Origin: an uncultured Eubacteriales bacterium
GTDB lineage: Bacteria; Bacillota; Clostridia; Lachnospirales; Anaerotignaceae
Length of the DNA stretch: 19,924 nt
Assembly (NCBI GenBank): GCA_900546215.1
Contig: URCD01000037.1
Span: 1 to 19,924, forward strand
Direction of reading: 5' to 3'
The position numbers and the translations under genes were made by a program. Under the pieces are notes generated by a model. The model saw only the letters and a list, made by a program, of their open reading frames with translations, was not told the origin of the DNA and made no database searches. Positions 14,533 through 19,924 of this stretch are shown one piece after another. Every line of letters begins with the position of its first letter. Position 1 is the first letter of the stretch.

Positions 14533-15781
14533 TAAATTCACCAAGGACATTGGATGGAAGCTTCTTTCCCTCGCCATAGCAATAGGGCTTTGGTTCACTG
14601 TTATAAATACTGAAAATCCGCTTGAGACGCGTTCTTATTCGGCTACTATACAAATTCAAAACCAGGAGTCACTTTTTGAAAGAGGCTATGTTGTTGTAAA
14701 TGACGATGAGATTTCTTCAACGAGAATTACTGTAAGGCTCAGGGGACAGAGGCTTGCTCTTGACACACTGTCACAAAGCAGTACAAAGGTTCAGGCCATT
14801 GTGGATTTGGATAATGTAATATATTCATATAACGGAGAACCGGTTTCCGTTCCGGTTAATATAGTTATACCAAGCATTGTCAACAACAGCTTTGAGATAC
14901 TTTCAAAATCGGTTCAGAACGTGATGGTTGATATACAGCCATATATAAATGAGGATTTTACCGTTAAGCCAGTTGTTAATTACAGCGACGCCAGCGTCAG
15001 AGAGCTGATAAATGCGGTGGCATCTCCAAGCACCATAACCGCTTACGGGGCAAAGAGTATTATTAACAGTATTGCAGAGGTCAGGGTTGAGGTAACACCT
15101 GAAAAGCTTGAGAATGATACCGTTATAACAGCTGTACCGGTTGCATATGATGCTGAGGGCAACGTTGTTAATAAAGTAACCTTCAGCTCTAAGGAGCTTT
15201 CGGTGAAAATAAGCATGGACAACCTTAAATCAGTTAGGGTCGCCGCCGATATTACTGGCAGGGCCGCCGCTGGATATGAGGTTACGGATGTGAGCATCAG
15301 TCCCGATTATATAGACGTAGCGGGAAGCAGCGATGAGCTGGCTGGAATAGGGGTCATAAGGCTGCCGGACGTTGATGTAAACGGCGCGCAGGAGAATATT
15401 ACGCAGGAGTATAATATTCAGGATTATCTGCCTGAAGGTGTCCGAACCGTAGGGGGAGACAGCGCAGTAAAGACGGTTACAGTTACTGTTAATGTTGAGC
15501 AGGAAGAAGAGAAGGAATTGACAATACCTTCTGAAAGCATAACAGATAACTCAACCACACCCGAAGGGTTATTTGCCGAAATTAACAGCGGAGATATTAA
15601 TATCACTGTCAGAGGTGCAAGCAGCGCTGTTGAGACCATAAGCGCAGATGATATAAAGGCCTCGGTCGACTTAACAGACTATGAGGCCGGTACATATGAG
15701 GACGTACCTTTGATATTTGCTTTGCCTGAAGGGATAACTATGGTAAGCGAGGGAGCGTCAGTAACAGTCACTATTTCATAA
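14519..15781 (+). CDS. cdaR: YbbR-domain regulator of CdaA
   Basis: CdaR is the membrane-anchored extracytoplasmic partner of CdaA and modulates its cyclase activity in bacilli and listeria. The 420-residue protein has a short cytoplasmic N-terminus, one membrane segment at about 13-30 and a long external part built of YbbR-type beta repeats (about 45-420). The repeats are recognised by recurring I-x-V-x-V and L-D-V/D-V-x-L patterns. The start ATG 14519 overlaps the end of cdaA by 14 bases. Adjacency to cdaA supports the call more than the repeats alone would. A hairpin with T-tract follows at 15788-15821. Confidence 0.92.
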   Translation: MNSSNKFTKDIGWKLLSLAIAIGLWFTVINTENPLETRSYSATIQIQNQESLFERGYVVVNDDEISSTRITVRLRGQRLALDTLSQSSTKVQAIVDLDNVIYSYNGEPVSVPVNIVIPSIVNNSFEILSKSVQNVMVDIQPYINEDFTVKPVVNYSDASVRELINAVASPSTITAYGAKSIINSIAEVRVEVTPEKLENDTVITAVPVAYDAEGNVVNKVTFSSKELSVKISMDNLKSVRVAADITGRAAAGYEVTDVSISPDYIDVAGSSDELAGIGVIRLPDVDVNGAQENITQEYNIQDYLPEGVRTVGGDSAVKTVTVTVNVEQEEEKELTIPSESITDNSTTPEGLFAEINSGDINITVRGASSAVETISADDIKASVDLTDYEAGTYEDVPLIFALPEGITMVSEGASVTVTIS

Positions 15782-15787
15782 AAAATT

Positions 15788-15821
15788 ACGGGGAGGCAAT
15801 CCTAAGGGCCTTCCCGTTTTT
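15788..15821 (+). terminator. Intrinsic terminator or attenuator between cdaR and lepB
   Basis: ACGGGGAGGC (15788-15797) and GCCTTCCCGT (15808-15817) pair over 10 positions with one G-T, around a 10-base loop. TTTTT (15817-15821) follows. The lepB start is only 22 bases downstream, leaving no room for a promoter after the hairpin. Confidence 0.8.
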
Positions 15822-15843
15822 GGCAGGGGGCACGGTTTTTATT

Positions 15844-16353
15844 ATGCGGGAAGAAAATATAAGATCTGCAAAGGAATGGGCCCATGCCATTTTAGAGGCT
15901 GCCGCTATATTACTGCTTCTGTTTGTTTTTTTATGGCCGGTCAAGGTGGAAGGTGTATCAATGTATCCCTCAATAAATGACGAAGACCGCGTCGCTATAT
16001 GCCGTTTTGCGGCGAAAGCAGGCATTTACGGCCGGGGAGATTTGGTGGTTTTTGACGATGACGACTATACAGAAAACATGATTAAGAGGGTCATCGCCGT
16101 TGGAGGCGATACTTTGCATATAACAGACGGAAATGTTTACGTTAACGGAGAGCTTTTGAATGAGGAATATGCAGAGGGCTATACAGAGGGAGACGTATAT
16201 ATGGTCATACATGAGGGCAGTGTTTTCGTAATGGGCGACAACAGGGAAAAGAGTATTGACAGCAGGTTCTTTGGAACTGTAAGCACAGATGATATTTATG
16301 GAAGAGTACTCATAAGATTTTTTCCTTTGAATAAAATAACAATATTTGATTAA
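15844..16353 (+). CDS. lepB: Signal peptidase I
   Basis: This membrane protease cleaves Sec and Tat signal peptides at the outer face of the membrane. ATG 15844 gives 169 residues, the usual length in Firmicutes. The nearest ribosome site is AGGGGG (15825-15830), spaced 13 bases, which is long; an in-frame TTG at 15820 is possible but has no ribosome site. One membrane segment lies at about 17-32. Catalytic Ser39 is in V-S-M-Y-P-S, Lys81 in M-I-K-R-V-I-A-V-G-G-D, and the conserved box V-M-G-D-N-R-E-x-S-x-D-S-R-x-F-G is complete. It follows cdaR after a hairpin with T-tract, so it depends on read-through or on a promoter within cdaR. Confidence 0.94.
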   Translation: MREENIRSAKEWAHAILEAAAILLLLFVFLWPVKVEGVSMYPSINDEDRVAICRFAAKAGIYGRGDLVVFDDDDYTENMIKRVIAVGGDTLHITDGNVYVNGELLNEEYAEGYTEGDVYMVIHEGSVFVMGDNREKSIDSRFFGTVSTDDIYGRVLIRFFPLNKITIFD

Positions 16354-16403
16354 GCAGTCATAAAAAGCCTTCCGGTGACTATATTTATATATAGATTACA
16401 CTT

Positions 16404-16409
16404 GGGAGG
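16404..16409 (+). promoter_or_regulatory. Ribosome binding site fixing the sipL start at ATG 16417
   Basis: GGGAGG is 7 bases before ATG 16417. The frame stays open further upstream to 16375, but there is no ribosome site there. Confidence 0.8.
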
Positions 16410-16416
16410 TTATTTT

Positions 16417-17988
16417 ATGCCATTGGAAGCGGCAACAGAGAAGATTACACTTAACAGCAGGGGAAGCGGCGAAAATGTTCAGCTCCTAACAGAAGGAGAT
16501 ATGATTGTACCCGATATCAATCCGGACATATATCAGATACTTAAGGCAGACGAGGATGTGGTAATCGATAAGGTCAAAACTGAACAGGGGCGCATAAATT
16601 TTTCAGGGAGACTTTTGGTATCGGTACTCTATTACGGAAGAAAATCTGAACGTCAAATAAGTTTCATGAAAGCCGAATTTTCCATTGAGGACTACATAGT
16701 GTCCGACGGCATAACCGAGGATACAGACGCAGATATTATACCGGAAATTATACATACAGATTACAGGCTTGTAAACGACAGAAAGATAAACGTGAAGGCT
16801 GTAACCGGAGTAAAGGCCACATGGAGCAACAGCGACACGGTTGAGGCTGTAAAATCAGTTGCTGGTGATGATTCGCTTCAGACTAAGACAGGCATTATGA
16901 ACACTGGAAACATAAACGAGCATATCACGGAGGAATTTACTGTCAGGGAAGAGCTTAAGCTGCCTGCCGGTAAACCTGATATTGCAGAAATACTTGAGAC
17001 TACAGCGGAAATCTGCCACAGAGAGGTAAGAGCGGCGGACGGACTGGCACAGGTAAAGGGCGATTTTAAAATCTGTGTTATGTATGTGAGCACGGACGAG
17101 GAGTTTACGATAGACTCAGCGGAGTTTTCAGTTCCGTTTAGCGGAAGCATTGATATACCAAAGGCCGATGATGATATGTTTTGTATGGTTAGAATGAAGC
17201 CTATAAATGTCAATGCGGATATAGCCGCTGACAGCAGCGGAGAACCGAGGGCGGTTGATGTTGACGTTACAGTAGGGGTTGTTATAAAGTCCTTCAGCAG
17301 AAAGTCAAACACAATTTTAGAGGACGCATATTCCCTTTCGGCGCCTGTTGATATTACGAAAAAAGACGTAGAATATATTGAGCTGTACGGAAGAAACAAG
17401 GCGCAGGGAACATTCAGGGGCTCGGTGTCTACAGAGGCCAAACAGCCGGATATGATGCAGATTGTAAAGGTATGGGGAAATATAAGAAACGGCAGAGTAA
17501 ACGCTTCCGACAACATAATAAATGTGGATGGAACCGCTGACATGAAACTTATGTATATAGCAAAGGACGATAATACGCCGTTAAATGTTATTGAAACATC
17601 CATTCCTTTTTCACAGGCAATTGAGATAAAAGGCGTAAACGATAGTATGTCCTTGGACGTTGTCACAGAAATAGAGGATATCAGCTTTAGCATGCTTTCA
17701 GAAAAAGAGGCGGAAATACGCATAACAGTCAGCTTTGACGTTGTGGCATGTGAGAATAAAAAGTGCGGCATAATAGTTGATATTACTGAGTCCGAAAACC
17801 CTCAGGACTGCCCTGCCAGCGGAGGCGCTGTGATTTATACGGTGAAAAAAGGAGATACGCTTTGGAATATTGCCAAAAAGTATCATACAACGGTAGATGA
17901 TATCGTTAGGCTGAACAAAAATAAAATTGACAATCCCGATCTCATTTATCCGGGGCAGAGATTTTTAATACTTAAGAAATTTGTATAA
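16417..17988 (+). CDS. sipL: SPOCS/DUF3794 and LysM protein, SipL-type spore envelope factor
   Basis: The 523-residue protein has no signal peptide. It holds three SPOCS (DUF3794) repeats, each opening with a P-D-[IM]-x-x-I-[LV] motif: N-P-D-I-Y-Q-I-L at 35-42, K-P-D-I-A-E-I-L at 186-193 and Q-P-D-M-M-Q-I-V at 343-350, about 150 residues apart. A LysM domain follows at 472-521 (Y-T-V-K-K-G-D-T-L-W-N-I). This architecture matches Clostridioides difficile SipL, which binds the coat ATPase SpoIVA through its LysM domain and is needed for coat localisation around the forespore. Here it follows lepB by 63 bases. No clear sigma-E promoter was found ahead of it, though one is expected for a mother-cell gene. 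The architecture is certain; the SipL name is by analogy. Confidence 0.82.
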   Translation: MPLEAATEKITLNSRGSGENVQLLTEGDMIVPDINPDIYQILKADEDVVIDKVKTEQGRINFSGRLLVSVLYYGRKSERQISFMKAEFSIEDYIVSDGITEDTDADIIPEIIHTDYRLVNDRKINVKAVTGVKATWSNSDTVEAVKSVAGDDSLQTKTGIMNTGNINEHITEEFTVREELKLPAGKPDIAEILETTAEICHREVRAADGLAQVKGDFKICVMYVSTDEEFTIDSAEFSVPFSGSIDIPKADDDMFCMVRMKPINVNADIAADSSGEPRAVDVDVTVGVVIKSFSRKSNTILEDAYSLSAPVDITKKDVEYIELYGRNKAQGTFRGSVSTEAKQPDMMQIVKVWGNIRNGRVNASDNIINVDGTADMKLMYIAKDDNTPLNVIETSIPFSQAIEIKGVNDSMSLDVVTEIEDISFSMLSEKEAEIRITVSFDVVACENKKCGIIVDITESENPQDCPASGGAVIYTVKKGDTLWNIAKKYHTTVDDIVRLNKNKIDNPDLIYPGQRFLILKKFV

Positions 17989-17991
17989 TTA

Positions 17992-18020
17992 TCTTAATTT
18001 GTGCACAGTTGTGCTTAAGA
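17992..18020. repeat. Nested dyad between sipL and the lipoprotein gene
   Basis: GCACA (18003-18007) and TGTGC (18010-18014) flank a GT loop, and TCTTAA (17992-17997) pairs with TTAAGA (18015-18020) outside them, leaving five unpaired bases on the left. There is no T-tract. The right half overlaps the candidate -35 of the next promoter, which suits an operator better than a terminator. Confidence 0.4.
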
Positions 18021-18037
18021 GGGATTAAGTATATAAT
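18009..18037 (+). promoter_or_regulatory. Candidate promoter for the lipoprotein at 18074
   Basis: TATAAT (18032-18037) is a perfect -10. The -35 at 17 bases is TTGTGC (18009-18014), a weak match, and it is overlapped by the dyad at 17992-18020. A weak -35 under a dyad would fit a regulated promoter. Confidence 0.45.
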
Positions 18038-18073
18038 AAACATATGATGAAGGCAGTATAGGAGGAACTTAAG

Positions 18074-18787
18074 ATGAAAAAATTATTATATTTTGCAGTG
18101 TGTGCGGTTTTGGCATTTTCGCTGTTTGGATGTACTAAGAGCGGCACGGATAATCCGGGTCAAAATGTTCAGCAGCAGGAAGACAACGATAAATACTTAG
18201 AGTCTGTAAAGGATTACTTTCCCGATGATAACCTATACCGTTCGTATAACGGCTATGCGGAAGCCGGTTTTGAGGTTAGATTTGATAGCGTTGAAAAAAA
18301 TGAGGCAATGACTGTATACAAATATGCGGGAGCCATGAACGATGAACGCGGGACAGATGAGGACGGCAATAGAACCTTCAATGTGACATACACGATTTCG
18401 AATAATACTATAATTGAAAGCGTAACAAATGAAGACCCCATGGCCGAAAGCGAAAATAATGTATATTCAAAGCTTAAGGATTTAGTCGTACTTTCAGGAA
18501 ATATTGAAGAGGGCGGAAGCTGGGAGCAGACAGTTGAGCTTGACGGCAAGGAGCTTACGGCTAAAACTACTATTACCGAGGTGACGGAGGACGGCTTTAA
18601 AACTGTAACTGAGGTGGAAGCCGAGGGCTATAAGGACGGAAAGTATACAGAGGAAAGGACATATACCAAGGGTAAGGGGCTTACGGGCTTCAACAATACT
18701 CCCTATGGTTCTGACAAGGATGATATGCTTATATTTGGATACGCTTACTCGATAGACAATGAAGAATCTATAACAGGAATGATTTAA
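18074..18787 (+). CDS. Lipoprotein of unknown function with a YFP-type repeat-like domain
   Basis: The 237-residue protein has a good lipoprotein signal, K-K-L-L followed by a hydrophobic core ending L-F-G-C at Cys20. A short Gln/Asp-rich linker follows. The mature part begins D-Y-F-P-D-D-N-L-Y-R-S-Y-N-G and later has G-S-W-E-Q-T-V-E with alternating strands ending K-G-K-G-L-T-G-F. From memory this resembles a family of clostridial cell-surface lipoproteins carrying a Y-F-P start, a G-x-x-W centre and a K-G-x-G-L end; the family name and function are not known to me and no search was made. AGGAGG lies at 18060-18065. It has its own candidate promoter and a terminator at 18791-18818, so it is monocistronic. 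Confidence 0.8.
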   Translation: MKKLLYFAVCAVLAFSLFGCTKSGTDNPGQNVQQQEDNDKYLESVKDYFPDDNLYRSYNGYAEAGFEVRFDSVEKNEAMTVYKYAGAMNDERGTDEDGNRTFNVTYTISNNTIIESVTNEDPMAESENNVYSKLKDLVVLSGNIEEGGSWEQTVELDGKELTAKTTITEVTEDGFKTVTEVEAEGYKDGKYTEERTYTKGKGLTGFNNTPYGSDKDDMLIFGYAYSIDNEESITGMI

Positions 18788-18790
18788 TAT

Positions 18791-18818
18791 GGGGCGGCAC
18801 ATAAGTGCTGCCTCTTTT
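18791..18818 (+). terminator. Intrinsic terminator after the lipoprotein
   Basis: GGGGCGGCAC (18791-18800) and GTGCTGCCTC (18805-18814) pair over 10 positions with two G-T pairs around loop ATAA. TTTT (18815-18818) follows. Confidence 0.85.
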
Positions 18819-18821
18819 ATA

Positions 18822-18851
18822 TTGCTATTTTAGTTTGAAATACTATATAAT
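18822..18851 (+). promoter_or_regulatory. Promoter for the sigma-54 activator gene
   Basis: TTGCTA (18822-18827) and TATAAT (18846-18851) are 18 bases apart. This is a housekeeping-type promoter about 32 bases before the start codon. Confidence 0.55.
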
Positions 18852-18882
18852 ATAAACACATTAAACTTTAGGAGAGAGGCCC

Positions 18883-19924
18883 ATGGAAGACAGGGATTAC
18901 AGATATATATTAAAAGAATTTATGAACATTACGGACGACGGCTTTGTAATTATGGATAAAAACGGGCTTATATCCGATATCAATGATAAATACTGCAACT
19001 TTTTAAAAACCTCTAAGGAGGAGGCCGTAGGAAAAAATATTAACGAGGTTATTCAGACCACTAAACTCCCACATCTCATGGAGAATAATGGAAGCGAAGA
19101 AGGGGAGATAATCAGAATAGGCGAGGATACCGGATTTACTGAGGACGCACTTGTGATAGTAAACAGGACCGGAGTATGGGATGAGGAAGGGAAGGCCATC
19201 GGTGCTATTGCCCAGGTTAAATTCCGGCTTCAGACAATGGACTCGGCGCAGAAGCTTATGAAAAAATATAATGAGCTTGAGTACTATAAGGACGAATATC
19301 TGAAAAACACAGGCAATTATTTTGAGGAAGCGCTTGGCTCCAGCGAGGTTTTCAATGAGGCTAAAAAACAGGGCATGAAGGCTGCCAGAACCTCTTTTCC
19401 AGTACTCCTTACAGGTGAAACAGGAACAGGAAAGGAGGTATTTGCCAATGCTATTCATAATGCCGGAGACCGAAGGGACAAGCCTATGATAAGCATAAAC
19501 TGTGCCGCTATACCAGGGGATCTGTTGGAGTCAGAGCTTTTTGGCTATGAGGAAGGTTCGTTTACAGGGGCGAAGAAGGGCGGAAAAAAGGGAAAAATTG
19601 AATTGGCTAATGAGGGAACCCTTTTTCTTGATGAAATCGGGGATATGCCGCTTAACATGCAGGCTAAGCTGCTTAGGGTTCTTCAGGAGAAGGAAATTGA
19701 AAAAATAGGTGGATATAAGACTATTCCTGTGGATATAAGAATTATCGCTGCAACCAGAAAAAATCTTGAGGAAATGATAGAAAACGGCCAGTTCAGAGAG
19801 GACCTTTATTACAGGCTGAACGTAATAAATATAGAAATGCCGCCCTTGAGAAAAAGAAAAAGTGACATTCCTGTGCTTGCCAGACATTTTTTAAACAGGC
19901 TCAATAAAGAATATAAAACAAACA
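18883..19924 (+). CDS. Sigma-54-dependent PAS/AAA+ transcriptional activator, partial
   Basis: The gene starts at ATG 18883, 7 bases after AGGAGA, and runs off the right edge after 347 codons. Residues about 8-120 form a PAS-like sensor domain (D-G-F-V-I-M-D-K-N-G then D-I-N-D-K-Y-C) and 150-347 the AAA+ domain of bacterial enhancer-binding proteins. Walker A G-E-T-G-T-G-K is at 178-184, the sigma-54 contact loop at 225-230 reads G-S-F-T-G-A, and Walker B L-F-L-D-E is at 247-251. R-E-D-L-Y-Y-R-L-N lies near the end. The Ser in place of Ala in the loop is a known natural variant. The C-terminal DNA-binding domain is outside the window. Its targets are probably metabolic genes to the right, by analogy with such regulators in clostridia. 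Confidence 0.93.
   Translation, partial: MEDRDYRYILKEFMNITDDGFVIMDKNGLISDINDKYCNFLKTSKEEAVGKNINEVIQTTKLPHLMENNGSEEGEIIRIGEDTGFTEDALVIVNRTGVWDEEGKAIGAIAQVKFRLQTMDSAQKLMKKYNELEYYKDEYLKNTGNYFEEALGSSEVFNEAKKQGMKAARTSFPVLLTGETGTGKEVFANAIHNAGDRRDKPMISINCAAIPGDLLESELFGYEEGSFTGAKKGGKKGKIELANEGTLFLDEIGDMPLNMQAKLLRVLQEKEIEKIGGYKTIPVDIRIIAATRKNLEEMIENGQFREDLYYRLNVINIEMPPLRKRKSDIPVLARHFLNRLNKEYKTN

Noticed and set aside
16357..16386. Possible sigma-E promoter before sipL (TCATAAA near 16358)
   Set aside because: The -35 is a partial match, but the sequence at the -10 position does not resemble CATACANT. Expected from biology but not supported by the bases.
16878..17771. A 297-codon open frame on the minus strand opposite sipL
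   Set aside because: The plus strand encodes clear SPOCS repeats here. The reverse translation is Ser/Thr/Ile-rich low-information sequence without a ribosome site, typical of an antisense shadow.
1..19924. Defence system, mobile element, prophage, CRISPR array or biosynthetic cluster
   Set aside because: Every sizeable coding region belongs to a known housekeeping, signalling or lipoprotein class. There are no transposase, integrase, nuclease-ATPase pairs, or regularly spaced repeats.

Overview
The window reads as chromosomal core DNA of a low- to mid-GC, endospore-forming Firmicute, most likely a Lachnospiraceae / Clostridium cluster XIVa relative. The grounds are a SipL-type spore protein (SPOCS repeats plus LysM), a pyruvate phosphate dikinase whose catalytic His455 and Cys831 match the numbering of the Clostridium symbiosum enzyme, a DUF6145-like gene beside coaX, strong GGAGG ribosome sites and AT-rich sigma-A promoters. 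The taxon is inferred from gene content, not from a database search. I see no RNA gene, insertion sequence, CRISPR array, phage gene or recognisable defence system.

Layout. (1) 1-526, minus strand: the N-terminal part of a lipoprotein GH3 beta-N-acetylhexosaminidase. (2) 527-971: a divergent region with two plus-strand promoters and a 9-bp GC-rich hairpin. (3) 972-3281: ftsH and a FlK-like hot-dog thioesterase. (4) 3417-4361: argF, preceded by a GC-rich inverted repeat and followed by a hairpin plus T-tract. (5) 4414-7059: a DUF6145-like gene, coaX, dusB and a small lipoprotein, tightly packed, ending in a bidirectional terminator shared with (6) 7101-7499 (minus), a PPOX-fold flavoprotein. 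(7) 7792-10419: ppdK with its own promoter, an 11-bp inverted repeat in its leader and a long terminator. (8) 10657-13443: a stand-alone PAS-PAS-PAS hybrid histidine kinase with two receiver domains. (9) 13651-17988: cdaA-cdaR (c-di-AMP synthesis and its regulator), lepB (signal peptidase I) and sipL (spore envelope). (10) 18074-18787: a lipoprotein. (11) 18883 to the window end: a PAS-AAA+ sigma-54-dependent activator cut by the window edge.

How it fits together. Much of the content is envelope biology: membrane proteolysis (FtsH), lipoproteins, wall recycling (GH3), c-di-AMP, protein export (LepB) and spore morphogenesis (SipL). The rest is central metabolism (PPDK, ArgF, CoaX), tRNA modification (DusB) and signalling. 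The less ordinary features are in non-coding DNA: hairpins placed directly before the ribosome sites of argF, the DUF6145-coaX-dusB group and lepB, suggesting read-through or attenuation control, and a promoter-plus-hairpin unit upstream of ftsH that could make a very short RNA. These are inferences from sequence alone.
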